Of a DNA stretch of 64,000 bases, positions 18,855 to 28,888 are shown one piece after another (position 1 is the first letter of the stretch; each line of letters opens with the position of its first letter). The stretch spans positions 186,001-250,000 of the forward strand of contig NZ_SLUP01000006.1 in NCBI RefSeq assembly GCF_004341235.1. The letters are read 5' to 3'. A program made the translations under genes and the position numbers. A model generated the notes under the pieces. The model was not told where the DNA came from. It did not search any database and saw only the letters and a program-made list of their open reading frames with translations. This stretch comes from Mariniflexile fucanivorans (GTDB lineage Bacteria; Bacteroidota; Bacteroidia; Flavobacteriales; Flavobacteriaceae).

Positions 18855-19601
18855 ATGTTGCAAATTTTTTCTAAAAAACAATTCTTAAAAGATTTACTTG
18901 AAGATTTTGTCGATATACATAATCACATACTTCCAGGTATCGATGATGGCTCAAAAAACATCAACAAATCGATTGATTTAATTAAAAAACTTAAGGAGTT
19001 AGGTGTTAAGCAATTTATAGCGACGCCACACATTATGCAAGATATTTATCCTAATACAGATAAAACGATTGGTAATGCTTATAAGTTAGTATTAAGAAAC
19101 CTAAATAAGAACTTAAAAGCCGGTATTATTATAAATTCTGCTGCCGAATACATGTTAGATAATGACTTTGAAAAACGTTTAGAAGAAAGAAATCTGTTAA
19201 CTTTAAAAAGGAATTATGTACTTATTGAAATGTCTTACTTACAGCCTCCTTTAAATTTAGAAACTCTTATCATTAAAATTAAAAGTGAGGGTTATTTACC
19301 TGTTTTGGCACATCCAGAACGCTATGCATTTTATCACAACAACCTTGACTATTACGGTAACTTAAAAAAAATGGGGTGTTTTTTTCAGCTTAACTTATTA
19401 TCATTAAGTGACTACTATGGTAAAAATGTTGAAAAAACCGCTAATTATTTAATAAATAGAAATCTAATAGATTTTGTAGGTACAGATACCCATAATGCCA
19501 TACAAATAGAAAAACTATCAAACTTAATAATAAACAAGAAAACTTCGGAAAAAATGCTGGATTTGATTAATAATACAAATGCAACATTTTCTGTTATTTA
19601 A
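18855..19601 (+). CDS. PHP-type tyrosine-protein phosphatase (CpsB/YwqE family)
   Basis: This 248-residue metal-dependent phosphatase should dephosphorylate the tyrosine autokinase that controls chain length and export of surface polysaccharide. PHP-domain metal motifs are visible: DIHNHILPGIDDGSKN at 20-35, the ATPHIM motif, LAHPERY and GTDTHN near the end. It lies tail to tail with the kinase gene, and the two coding regions overlap by 8 bases at their 3' ends. That geometry is unusual, since such pairs are normally in one operon. Confidence 0.9.
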   Translation: MLQIFSKKQFLKDLLEDFVDIHNHILPGIDDGSKNINKSIDLIKKLKELGVKQFIATPHIMQDIYPNTDKTIGNAYKLVLRNLNKNLKAGIIINSAAEYMLDNDFEKRLEERNLLTLKRNYVLIEMSYLQPPLNLETLIIKIKSEGYLPVLAHPERYAFYHNNLDYYGNLKKMGCFFQLNLLSLSDYYGKNVEKTANYLINRNLIDFVGTDTHNAIQIEKLSNLIINKKTSEKMLDLINNTNATFSVI

Positions 19602-21981
19602 AAATTTTCTTTAAAAAGCTTTTCTTTCCATGGTCTCCATAATAGCCATATTTGGCGCCATAACCAAAGTTAGATTGATTAACATCGTTAACAACCAGCA
19701 TCATACCATTAAGCTTTTTATTAGCATGAAGTTCCTTAGTGAAATTCAGAATTCGTTTTTCAGTATAATCTGCTCTTGTTAAATATATGGTGTGTCCTGC
19801 GTATTGACTAATTAATAAAGTATCTGTAACTAGCATAGAAGGTGCTGTATCTACTATGACAAGATCATATTCACTAGAAACGTAATCAAATAGCTCTTTA
19901 ATTCTGTCACTCATTAATAATTCGGCAGGATTTGGTGGAATTTTTCCTGAAAGTAAAATATCTAATTCAATATCATTTACAGTATAAGTACTTATGGTGT
20001 CTTTCACCCCCACAGACTTATCAACTATAAACTCTGTAAATCCTACCGTTTTATTTTGAGGCTTACTTTCACCTGTTAAAATAAAATGTATCTGTGGATT
20101 TCTAATATCTGCACCAATTAATAAAACTTTTTTGTTTGTATTGGCCATGGTTAAAGCCGTATTAATACTAAAGAAAGATTTTCCTTCACCATTAATAGTA
20201 GAGGTAACAAATACTATATTATCATAGTTTTCTACACTTCTACCTCGCCTTACATAATCAAAATTAGTTCTTACAATTCTAAACGATTCTGATAAAATAG
20301 AACGGTCATTTTTTTCAACCAATAACTTTTCATTACCTTTTAAAGTACTTTTAATTCTAGGTATTTCACCCAAAACAGTTATGTTTTTTATTTCTTTTTC
20401 TAAGTCCTCTTTATTATGAATTTTTGTGTCTAATAAATCACTAACATATATAAATCCAAATGGGATGATAAACCCTAAAAACAAAGCGCCTATATATATC
20501 ATTTTTTTGTTTGGAGATACAGGACTACCGGTACTATAAGCTTGATCAATAACTTTAGAACTAGGAGATGTTGCGGTAAGCGAAATAGCAGCTTCCTCTC
20601 TTTTTTGTAATAAATATAGGTATAGTTGTTCTTTAATGCCTTGTTTGCGCTCAATACCTCTTAACTTACTTTCTTGCCCAGGAACTGAAAACATTTTGGA
20701 ATTAAACATACTGGCTTGGTTTTCAAAACTATTGATTTGAATACCTAATGATTTTTTAGAATTTTGAATACTACTAGCAAGATTTTCTTTTAAACTTTTC
20801 AGGTTTTGGTCCAATTGTATAACAACTGAATTCTTTTCGCCTGCACTTTTTAACAAACGATCCCTTTCGATTAGCAGTTCATTATATTTTGACGATAAGG
20901 TAACGATAGTTGGATCTGATAATCCTAAGTTTGAAGGAATTGGGGTGTATGAATTAACATCTCCTAAAGAAGCCCCCATAAAGTTAAGTTGACGCAGTTG
21001 CATTTTAGATTGTTCTAGCAATTGCTCATTTTGCATGCTAGTCGTTAAAAATTGACTGGCTTCATCTGCTACATTTGTTAGCTTATTTCCTGTTTTAAAG
21101 CGTACAATACTATCATCAACACCTACCAAATCTTTAGCTATGGCCTCAACACGTTCATTTATAAACTTGGCCGTATTAATGGACTTGATGTTCTTTTGGC
21201 CCATTGTTTCTTCATTGTACTTTAATATCAATGTATTAACGATGTCTTTTGCCTTATCTATAATGGGATCTTCAATAGAAATATTAATAATTTTCGAAGC
21301 TTTATTTTCTTGATATATATATACACTACTTTTTAAAGATTCAGCTATATATCTTACAGAAGAAATTTGTGTACGAATATCGACTCCAAAATTAGCAGCT
21401 AAGTTGTTTGAACTTGGTGTAATAATAAAGCCTCCAAAGGAGGTTGGGATTTTTTCTCCAAAAGAAACTTTCTTAGGGTCATCATCTTCATCTACCCTGT
21501 ATTCAAACTCCTTATTAGAAATTATGGTGATGTAAAAACTGAAATTTGTTTGGTCTATAATAGAATCTGATTCTATGAAATTAATATTTATGGGAACGCT
21601 TTTGTAAATCTCAGATTCATAAATCCTTCCCTTATTAAAATGTTGAACATTTAAACGTAAATCCTTCACAATGTCTATAAAAAAATCTCTAGACATGATA
21701 ACTTCCATTTCATCTTCAACTTTGGCATCTTCCTTATCTGCAAAAAAAGTTAAATCTTTAAAAATAGCGTCAGGACTTGAAGCATCAGTATCACTTAATA
21801 ACATCACTTTTGCTGAAGCCATATACAAAGGAGTTGTATAGCGTAACTTGGTATAGGCGATACTCAAACAAATCAAAATACTTAAAACAAACCAAAACCA
21901 ACGTTTTAAATAAATCGATGCCGATTTTTTTAAATTAAAAGGTGTTGAAGTATCAATTTTTGAGTTATCTAAGTCTGACAT
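19594..21981 (-). CDS. Wzc-like polysaccharide co-polymerase and tyrosine autokinase
   Basis: This 795-residue inner-membrane protein combines a Wzz chain-length domain with a BY-kinase domain. A transmembrane helix lies near residues 30-48 and a second near 500-520, flanking a large periplasmic coiled-coil region. The kinase shows Walker A STINGEGKS (594-602), a Walker A'-like LLIGADIRNP with Gly where many kinases have Asp, and Walker B VIVDTAPS near 708. A tyrosine cluster lies at the C-terminus (FGYGAKYGYYG, Tyr774/778/780/781). It is last in the minus-strand operon, 6 bases after the wza-like gene, and overlaps its presumed phosphatase. Confidence 0.94.
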   Translation of the reverse strand: MSDLDNSKIDTSTPFNLKKSASIYLKRWFWFVLSILICLSIAYTKLRYTTPLYMASAKVMLLSDTDASSPDAIFKDLTFFADKEDAKVEDEMEVIMSRDFFIDIVKDLRLNVQHFNKGRIYESEIYKSVPININFIESDSIIDQTNFSFYITIISNKEFEYRVDEDDDPKKVSFGEKIPTSFGGFIITPSSNNLAANFGVDIRTQISSVRYIAESLKSSVYIYQENKASKIINISIEDPIIDKAKDIVNTLILKYNEETMGQKNIKSINTAKFINERVEAIAKDLVGVDDSIVRFKTGNKLTNVADEASQFLTTSMQNEQLLEQSKMQLRQLNFMGASLGDVNSYTPIPSNLGLSDPTIVTLSSKYNELLIERDRLLKSAGEKNSVVIQLDQNLKSLKENLASSIQNSKKSLGIQINSFENQASMFNSKMFSVPGQESKLRGIERKQGIKEQLYLYLLQKREEAAISLTATSPSSKVIDQAYSTGSPVSPNKKMIYIGALFLGFIIPFGFIYVSDLLDTKIHNKEDLEKEIKNITVLGEIPRIKSTLKGNEKLLVEKNDRSILSESFRIVRTNFDYVRRGRSVENYDNIVFVTSTINGEGKSFFSINTALTMANTNKKVLLIGADIRNPQIHFILTGESKPQNKTVGFTEFIVDKSVGVKDTISTYTVNDIELDILLSGKIPPNPAELLMSDRIKELFDYVSSEYDLVIVDTAPSMLVTDTLLISQYAGHTIYLTRADYTEKRILNFTKELHANKKLNGMMLVVNDVNQSNFGYGAKYGYYGDHGKKSFLKKIFK

Positions 21982-21987
21982 AATTAA

Positions 21988-22758
21988 CTAATTTCTAGTA
22001 ACAAAAATAAGTGCTGTTGTTAATATAAAAGATGAAATGCTAATGATAGTAGCCAATCTAGAATCGCCTGAAGCATTACTTATAGAAGAATTATTAGGCT
22101 CCACATAAATATAATCATTTTGTGTTAAATAATATACTGGCGAATTAAACACTTCTTTATTGGTTAAATCAATACGTGTATATGTTTTGGTTCCATTAAA
22201 ATCTCTAACTACCAGTACATTGTCTCTTCTGCCTTTAATAGTTAAATCTCCTGCCATACCTAGAGCTTCAAGTATTGAAACCCGTTCTCCTGAAACAGGA
22301 TAAACCCCAGGTGCTGCAACCTCTCCTGCAACTGTAACTCTAAAATTTAAGACACGTATCATTACCACTGGGTCTTTCAATAGTTGACCTTCAGAAAATT
22401 TAGTCTTAAAAAGTTCTTTAGCTTCCTCTGTGGTTAATCCTACTAATTTAACCTTACCTAATACAGGATAATCAATATTGCCATCTGCATCAATCAAGTA
22501 ATCTATTAATTGAGCACCTCCTCCACTTGCAATTACGATATTGTAAGGCTGTGTTACTGTTTGGTCTAGTGTGGAAACATAAATAGTGACAATATCACCG
22601 GTTTTTAGTTTTGCTTTAAACGTATCGGTATCAACAACGGTTTCAAAACTTTTTGCGTTTTGAAAATAGACAACATCTTTCTTAGTTGAACACGATGTTA
22701 AAAACAAACCAACACAAAACATAACAACAAATTTGTTGTTCATAATAAATTTAATCAT
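21988..22758 (-). CDS. Wza-like polysaccharide export lipoprotein
   Basis: This 256-residue outer-membrane export protein has a lipoprotein signal ending LFLTSC, a Poly_export domain (about 50-135, LKTGDIVTIYVSTLDQ) and a SLBB domain (about 140-200, VTVAGEVAAPGVYPV). A hydrophobic C-terminal segment (ATIISISSFILTTALIF) probably crosses the outer membrane. A second in-frame ATG at 22743 would also give a good signal peptide, so the start is uncertain by five residues. It is 6 bases upstream of the kinase gene, its functional partner in the export channel. Confidence 0.93.
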   Translation of the reverse strand: MIKFIMNNKFVVMFCVGLFLTSCSTKKDVVYFQNAKSFETVVDTDTFKAKLKTGDIVTIYVSTLDQTVTQPYNIVIASGGGAQLIDYLIDADGNIDYPVLGKVKLVGLTTEEAKELFKTKFSEGQLLKDPVVMIRVLNFRVTVAGEVAAPGVYPVSGERVSILEALGMAGDLTIKGRRDNVLVVRDFNGTKTYTRIDLTNKEVFNSPVYYLTQNDYIYVEPNNSSISNASGDSRLATIISISSFILTTALIFVTRN

Positions 22759-22804
22759 AGAGTAATAAATATTTGGGGAAAATAATAAAAAAAAAATTGT
22801 TTAC

Positions 22805-24745
22805 TTAGGTATTACCGTAAGTTTTATCTGTTTTATCGTGCAAAATCTCTTTAGCTTTTTTGTATATCTGAACCTTTTTGTCAAAGCGCTCGTAATCTGA
22901 ATTATTAGATTTGTACTCAGGAATTAAACGTTTCATCTTCATTACAATATTATTGTTTTGGAAACGGTTGGTAATGCATAATGCTTCAATTTCGGTTTTC
23001 ACGGATGAATAGTCAAGTTCTCTAGTTTTACTTATCATGATTTTCTTGTGATAAGTAGATAAGGTATTTTCACCATTGGCCAATAATTCTTCATAAAGTT
23101 TTTCACCTGGACGCAATCCTGTAATTGCAATATCTATATCTGCTGGAAAATTAAGACCAGATAATTTTATCATGTTTTTTGCAAGGTCATAAATCTTAAC
23201 AGATTCACCCATATCAAAAATAAATATTTCTCCACCTTTACCCATGGTACCTGCTTCTAAGACTAATTGTGCAGCCTCTGGAATGGTCATAAAAAATCTT
23301 GTGATATCTTTATGTGTTAATGTTAAAGGCCCACCATTCTCAATTTGTTTCTTAAATAATGGGATTACAGAGCCGTTAGAACCTAATACATTGCCAAAAC
23401 GAGTCGTAATAAATTTGGTTTTACTTTCTTTTTGTAAGCAGCTAATATACATTTCGGCCATTCGTTTTGTGGCACCCATGACACTAGTTGGGTTTACGGC
23501 TTTATCAGTAGAAATAAAAACGAATTTTTTAACATTGTACCGTGATGCTGTATCTGCTAAAAGTTTAGTTCCATTAACGTTTATTTTAATAGCTTCATAT
23601 GGAGAATGTTCCATTAAAGGCACATGCTTGTATGCCGCTGCATGAAATACCATAGTGGGTTTGTATTCTTGAAAAATGGCATCAATTCTCAAACCATCGC
23701 GTATGTCAGCAACTATAGCTTTGAAATTTTCTTTTCCGTTGCGTATTAAATCTTGTTGCAAATCGTATAAAGGGGATTCTGCTTGATCAATAAGTATTAA
23801 TTGCTTTAAATTAAAGTAAGAAAGTTGTTTTACCAGCTCGCTACCAATAGAACCCGCTGCACCAGTAACAACAATGGTTTCACCGTTAAATTCATTTGAT
23901 AAATTAGGGTTATCTATTTTTATGGGAGCACGACCTAATAAATCTTCTATTTGAACTTGTTTAATTTGACGTACATTCAACTCACCGTTAATCCAATTTT
24001 CAATGGGCGGTATCTTAGTTACTTTCAAGTTTAAGTTAACCAAATTAATCAAACTATCTTTGTTTATGTTTTCAGATGTAACGATTATTTCATCAACACC
24101 ATGGGAGTCAACATACCCTTGAGTAATTTCATTTTTATTCAGAATAGAAATTCCGTTAATAGACTTTCCTTTTTTACTAGAACTGTCATCAATAAAACCT
24201 ATAATCTCGAACTTTTCGCTCACATTACTAATTAGGGCATTGTAAGTTACAATACCAGAATCGCCAACGCCATAAATAAGAACACGTTTAGATGACAAAT
24301 ATTTACATTTTAAATGGTTATATCCCATTTTAAAAACCAATCGGCTAGAGCTTAACAACACAAAACTTATCAAAGCATGTATTACCAGTATAGATAAAGG
24401 AATTGTGAAACCTTCAATTAAATTGAACTGTCTATTTATAAGCACAAATAAAACAGTTAATATAGTCATTAAAGATACCGCTTTAAATAAGTTAACCACA
24501 TCGGTAAAACCTGTATGGCGTATAACACTTTTAAAAGACCCAAAAACTAAGAAACTTATGGAGGCAACTGCTAGCATTAAAGGCAATTGAAACAAAAGTT
24601 GGTTTAAATCAAAATTTAAAGTAAAATTAAATCTGATAAAATAAGAAGCACAAAATGTGATTAAAACGATTATTAAATCAATAGCAAAAACCAACCATTT
24701 AGAGGCATATTTTTGAGAAAGATAGGTAAAGTAATTGTTTATCAT
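22805..24745 (-). CDS. pglF: PglF/FlaA1-like UDP-GlcNAc 4,6-dehydratase, membrane-bound
   Basis: This 646-residue protein has four N-terminal transmembrane helices (about 15-140), a first Rossmann domain (VLIYGVGDSG near 160) and a catalytic SDR domain with TGAAGSIGSEL near 293. The catalytic motifs STDKAVNPTSVMGATKR and the RPGEKLYEELL motif are intact. It should make the UDP-4-keto-6-deoxy-HexNAc used by the adjacent aminotransferase. The start codon of this gene overlaps the stop of the pglE-like gene by 4 bases. Assignment to PglF rather than a 5-inverting FlaA1-type enzyme rests on membrane helices and context. Confidence 0.88.
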   Translation of the reverse strand: MINNYFTYLSQKYASKWLVFAIDLIIVLITFCASYFIRFNFTLNFDLNQLLFQLPLMLAVASISFLVFGSFKSVIRHTGFTDVVNLFKAVSLMTILTVLFVLINRQFNLIEGFTIPLSILVIHALISFVLLSSSRLVFKMGYNHLKCKYLSSKRVLIYGVGDSGIVTYNALISNVSEKFEIIGFIDDSSSKKGKSINGISILNKNEITQGYVDSHGVDEIIVTSENINKDSLINLVNLNLKVTKIPPIENWINGELNVRQIKQVQIEDLLGRAPIKIDNPNLSNEFNGETIVVTGAAGSIGSELVKQLSYFNLKQLILIDQAESPLYDLQQDLIRNGKENFKAIVADIRDGLRIDAIFQEYKPTMVFHAAAYKHVPLMEHSPYEAIKINVNGTKLLADTASRYNVKKFVFISTDKAVNPTSVMGATKRMAEMYISCLQKESKTKFITTRFGNVLGSNGSVIPLFKKQIENGGPLTLTHKDITRFFMTIPEAAQLVLEAGTMGKGGEIFIFDMGESVKIYDLAKNMIKLSGLNFPADIDIAITGLRPGEKLYEELLANGENTLSTYHKKIMISKTRELDYSSVKTEIEALCITNRFQNNNIVMKMKRLIPEYKSNNSDYERFDKKVQIYKKAKEILHDKTDKTYGNT

Positions 24746-25872
24746 AAGTTTGGGGTTTTTAAAATTATATCTAAAATCCTATCCAAATCGTCTTGATTTA
24801 AATTAGATCCACTTGGCAAGCAAAGGCCTTTGTTAAAAAGTGCTTCCGCTGTTCCATCTGTAAAATGCAAACAATCTTTAAAAATAGGTTGCATATGCAT
24901 TGGTTTCCATAAAGGTCTCGACTCAATATCTTCTTCCAATAAATGAAGTCTTATTTGTTCTCTTAATTCAAATGAACTTGTCTTTATACAACTAAGCCAT
25001 CTATTGGAATAGAAACCTTGTGGTTCTTCTAAAAATGAGATGGAATTATATGTTGATAAATTCGTTTTGTAAAAATCATGATTTTTTCTTCTTGCACGAA
25101 CTCGTTCGTCAAGCACTTCCATTTGCCCTCTACCTATTCCTGCTAAAACATTACTCATTCTGTAATTAAAACCTATAGATGAATGCTCATAATGTGGTTG
25201 ATTATCTCTTGCTTGAGTCGCTAAAAACACCGCTTTGTTTTTAAATTCTAAGTTATGTGTCACAAGAGCTCCTCCGCCCGATGTCGTAATTATTTTATTG
25301 CCATTAAACGATAAAATCCCCATATCAGAAAGTGTACCACAAGGTAAATTATTATAAGTACTACCTAATGCTTCAGCACTATCTTCAATAACTGGTATCT
25401 CATATTTTTTAGCGATGGCATTAATTTCATTGGCTTTATAAGGCATTCCATATAAATGAACTGCTATAATGGCTTTGGGTTTTTTATATTTTTCAATACG
25501 GTCTTTTATGGCTATTTCCAGTAATTCTGGTGACATATTCCATGTTTCAGATTCACTATCAATAAAAACAGGTGTTGCACCTTGGTAAATAATGGGATTT
25601 GCTGAAGCTGAAAATGTAAAACTTTGGCACAATACTTCATCTCCCGCTGAAACACCCAATATTTGCAGTGCCAAATGTATAGAGGCCGTTCCAGAACTTA
25701 GGACAGCAACTTGAACATTATTTCCTAAATAGTGCTGAATATCTTTTTCAAAACCATCTACATTTGGACCTAATGGAGCAATCCAATTGGTATCAAAGGC
25801 TTCATTAACAAATTTTTGTTCAGAACCGCCCATGTGAGGTGATGATAAGTATATTTTAGTTTTAGTCAACAT
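24742..25872 (-). CDS. pglE: PglE-like PLP aminotransferase
   Basis: This 376-residue DegT/DnrJ/EryC1/StrS aminotransferase transfers an amino group to the 4-keto sugar. The N-terminal IYLSSPHMGGSEQKF and NWIAPLGPNVDGFE closely resemble Campylobacter PglE. The catalytic lysine lies in SFNGNKIITTSGGGALV, and VIEDSAEALGS carries the PLP-binding aspartate. It is first in the minus-strand operon pglE, pglF, wza, wzc and is coupled to pglF by a 4-base overlap. With pglF and the PglD domain at 47064, it completes a UDP-diNAcBac-like pathway. Confidence 0.9.
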   Translation of the reverse strand: MLTKTKIYLSSPHMGGSEQKFVNEAFDTNWIAPLGPNVDGFEKDIQHYLGNNVQVAVLSSGTASIHLALQILGVSAGDEVLCQSFTFSASANPIIYQGATPVFIDSESETWNMSPELLEIAIKDRIEKYKKPKAIIAVHLYGMPYKANEINAIAKKYEIPVIEDSAEALGSTYNNLPCGTLSDMGILSFNGNKIITTSGGGALVTHNLEFKNKAVFLATQARDNQPHYEHSSIGFNYRMSNVLAGIGRGQMEVLDERVRARRKNHDFYKTNLSTYNSISFLEEPQGFYSNRWLSCIKTSSFELREQIRLHLLEEDIESRPLWKPMHMQPIFKDCLHFTDGTAEALFNKGLCLPSGSNLNQDDLDRILDIILKTPNL

Positions 25873-26484
25873 TTCAATTTAATTCGATTAAAATCTATAG
25901 TTTTATAGCTTTAGAAGTTAAATTTAAGCCATAAGAATTTGCTTTAGTAAAAACTAAAGTATCTGAAAATCCATCTGTTTTTTTTGATTGTTCCCCTCTT
26001 ATGTACATAAAACAAAATTCTTTTTAATTATTAGCTTAATTATAATTGGTATTAAATGTTTTTTATATTTTTTCTATTTAATAGAATAAAGTTGAGAGTT
26101 TAAAATATAATATTATCATTTATACAATTAAATTCAATATGCTACTAATCAATTCAATTTTGTATTAACGGTGTAAATTTAGCAATTGTTTTTAAGCAAA
26201 AAGCTAAGAATTAAGTTATTTCGCTAAAAGAGTAATTAAAATCGGTTAAATACCATGTAAAATTTATTTCATAGTAAAACTTTGCATATTATCGATTTAG
26301 ATATCATTTTATATGCTAAAAAAATCATATTATCAATAATGCTCTATTCATTTTGTTAATTCATTAGTCTGATTCATATGCATTTGAATTTCATCGGATA
26401 AATCATGACATTAGCATAATAGTTAATATATGTTAAAAAAAAATCACAATATTTGCTAAGCTATTAATCATACTAAATCCAAAA
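25873..26484. other. Divergent spacer between two polysaccharide operons
   Basis: This 612-base, very AT-rich stretch separates the minus-strand pglE operon from the plus-strand epimerase operon. I see no coding frame, hairpin terminator or RNA gene. A weak plus-strand promoter candidate is TTG at 26358-26360 followed after 23 bases by TGCATTTG, one mismatch from TAnnTTTG. No exact TAnnTTTG was found on either strand. Its length suggests regulated divergent expression. Confidence 0.6.
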
Positions 26485-27483
26485 ATGACGGATCATCAAT
26501 TAAAAATATTAAACAATAAAAGTATTCTTGTTACTGGAGGAGCAGGTTTTATTGGTTCCAATCTTTGCGAAACTTTATTAAGGAACAACATAAAAGTGGT
26601 TTGCTTAGATAATTTTTCCACAGGAAAAATAGATAACATAGAACCTTTTCTTAAAAACAGCCTATTTACACTTATTAAAGGAGACATAAGAAATCTGGAA
26701 GATTGTAAAAAAGCATGTAACCATATAGATTATGTGTTGCATCAAGCGGCTTTAGGGTCGGTACCGCGATCTATAAACGACCCGATTACTACCAACGATG
26801 TGAATGTGTCTGGGTTTTTAAATATGTTGGTGGCTGCTAGAGATGCTGGCGTTAAACGATTTGTTTATGCCGCAAGTTCTTCAACTTATGGCGATCATGA
26901 AGCTTTACCTAAGGTAGAACACATTATAGGAAAACCACTTTCACCTTATGCCATCACAAAATATGTGAATGAGTTATATGCTGAAATTTTTCATGCTACT
27001 TATAATTTTGATACGATAGGCCTTCGGTATTTCAATGTTTTTGGAAAAAGACAAGATCCAGATGGTGCTTATGCTGCTGTTATACCTAAATTTGTGCAAC
27101 AGTTTATTAGTCATGAATCGCCAATTATCAATGGGGATGGGAGTTACTCTAGAGACTTCACTTATATTGACAATGTGGTGCAAATGAATATGAATGCTCT
27201 AACTACAACGAATAAAGAAGCATTAAATACTGTATATAATGTGGCGTATGGAGAAAGAACTACTTTATTGGAACTTGCTACCTTATTAAAAGAGTATTTA
27301 TCAGAGTTTGATAACGCAATTGCTGATATTGACATAAAACATCGAGACAACAGAATTGGAGATATTCCTCATTCATTGGCCTCTATAGACAAAGCAAAAC
27401 AATTATTAAATTATAATCCTAAATATAATATCAATGCTGGTTTAAAAGAAGCCGTTAAGTGGTACTGGGAACATTTAAAATAA
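26485..27483 (+). CDS. UDP-HexNAc C4-epimerase (WbpP/TviC-like)
   Basis: This 332-residue extended SDR enzyme starts with a short N-terminal extension, then the NAD motif SILVTGGAGFIGSNL. It has the catalytic serine in AASSSTYGDH, Tyr and Lys in SPYAITKYVNE, and NVFGKRQDPDGAYAAVIP, a stretch typical of WbpP/TviC epimerases acting on UDP-GlcNAc/GalNAc or the uronic acids. It is followed by a UDP-sugar 6-dehydrogenase, the classic pairing for UDP-GalNAcA. It opens the main plus-strand polysaccharide operon. Confidence 0.92.
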   Translation: MTDHQLKILNNKSILVTGGAGFIGSNLCETLLRNNIKVVCLDNFSTGKIDNIEPFLKNSLFTLIKGDIRNLEDCKKACNHIDYVLHQAALGSVPRSINDPITTNDVNVSGFLNMLVAARDAGVKRFVYAASSSTYGDHEALPKVEHIIGKPLSPYAITKYVNELYAEIFHATYNFDTIGLRYFNVFGKRQDPDGAYAAVIPKFVQQFISHESPIINGDGSYSRDFTYIDNVVQMNMNALTTTNKEALNTVYNVAYGERTTLLELATLLKEYLSEFDNAIADIDIKHRDNRIGDIPHSLASIDKAKQLLNYNPKYNINAGLKEAVKWYWEHLK

Positions 27484-27571
27484 GACGAGGTTATGAGATT
27501 GCAAAGTTTAAAACAACCATCATTCCAAATCACAATTCGTTAATCTTAAATCAAAAAATCGAAAATCAAAA

Positions 27572-28861
27572 ATGAAAGATATTAAAATAGCAATTATAGG
27601 TTTAGGCTATGTGGGTTTACCCCTTGCCAGACTTTTTGCAACAAAATATAATGTTGTAGGGTTTGACATTAACCAAAAAAGAATAAACGAATTACAATCT
27701 GGTAAAGATGTAACCCTAGAGGTTGAAGAAGCTGTTTTACAATCTGTTTTAAAAACTAATTTGAGTGATGATATCGGATTGTTTTGTTCTTCAAACCTAG
27801 AAGCTATTAAAGATTGTAATTATTATATTGTTACGGTCCCTACGCCTATTGATAAAAACAACAGACCAGATTTAACACCATTATACAAGTCCAGTGAAAC
27901 CGTTGCCAAGGTTTTAAAAAAAGGGGATATCGTTATTTATGAATCTACCGTTTATCCAGGCGTTACTGAAGATGAATGCGTACCTGTACTTGAAAAAATA
28001 AGTGGATTAAAATTTAATCAAGATTTTTATGCCGGGTATTCCCCAGAGCGTATCAATCCAGGGGATAAATTACATACTGTTGATAAAATATTAAAAGTAA
28101 CAGCAGGTTCCACACCAGAAATTGGTACAAAAGTAAACGATTTATATGCTAGTGTTATTACGGCGGGCACGCACCTCGCTCCTACTATTAAAGTAGCAGA
28201 AGCAGCAAAAGTGATTGAAAATTCACAACGCGATATCAATATTGCCTTTGTAAACGAATTGGCGAAAATTTTTAATTTAATGAATATTGATACCCATGCC
28301 GTTTTAGAAGCGGCTGGTACCAAATGGAATTTCCTACCCTTTAAACCCGGTTTAGTGGGCGGACATTGTATTGGTGTCGATCCGTATTATTTGGCTCAAA
28401 AAGCCCAAGAAGTGGGTTATCATCCTGAGATTATTCTTGCAGGTCGTCGTGTAAACGATAGTATGGGGCAATATGTAGCATCTGAAATTATTAAATTAAT
28501 GGTACAGAATGACATACGCATTAAAGGTGCTAAAATTCTAAATTTGGGCATCACCTTTAAGGAAAACTGCCCCGATGTACGAAATACCAAAGCGGTGGAT
28601 GTTATCAAGCAATTAAAAAGTTATGGTACCGATGTTACTATTTACGATCCTTGGGCAAACCCCGAAGAGGTAAAACACGAGTACGGCTTAATAACCACCA
28701 ATCGTCACCCTAAGCCTGTGGAAGGAAAATTTGATGCCATAGTATTAACCGTAGCACATAACGAATTTTTAAATATTGATCTTAAAGCGTTATTAAAACC
28801 AAATGGGATTTTGTATGATGTAAAAGGGATTTTAAAAATTTATGTGGATGGTAGATTGTAA
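27572..28861 (+). CDS. UDP-HexNAc 6-dehydrogenase (WbpO/TviB-like)
   Basis: This 429-residue nucleotide-sugar dehydrogenase oxidises C6 of a UDP-HexNAc to the uronic acid with two NAD. It has the N-terminal Rossmann motif IAIIGLGYVGLPLA, the YESTVYPGVTE loop, the central dimerisation helix and the catalytic cysteine in GLVGGHCIGVDPYYLAQKA. The C-terminal UDP-binding part has LGITFKENCPDVRNTK. Sequence style matches WbpO/TviB rather than UDP-glucose dehydrogenase. Together with the upstream epimerase it should yield UDP-GalNAcA. Confidence 0.93.
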   Translation: MKDIKIAIIGLGYVGLPLARLFATKYNVVGFDINQKRINELQSGKDVTLEVEEAVLQSVLKTNLSDDIGLFCSSNLEAIKDCNYYIVTVPTPIDKNNRPDLTPLYKSSETVAKVLKKGDIVIYESTVYPGVTEDECVPVLEKISGLKFNQDFYAGYSPERINPGDKLHTVDKILKVTAGSTPEIGTKVNDLYASVITAGTHLAPTIKVAEAAKVIENSQRDINIAFVNELAKIFNLMNIDTHAVLEAAGTKWNFLPFKPGLVGGHCIGVDPYYLAQKAQEVGYHPEIILAGRRVNDSMGQYVASEIIKLMVQNDIRIKGAKILNLGITFKENCPDVRNTKAVDVIKQLKSYGTDVTIYDPWANPEEVKHEYGLITTNRHPKPVEGKFDAIVLTVAHNEFLNIDLKALLKPNGILYDVKGILKIYVDGRL

Positions 28862-28888
28862 CTTACAAAACAACTTAATTAAATTAAT

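Noticed and set aside
25873-26484. Invertible promoter of the kind found in Bacteroides capsule loci
   Set aside because: No inverted repeats flanking a promoter were seen and no invertase gene is present in the window.
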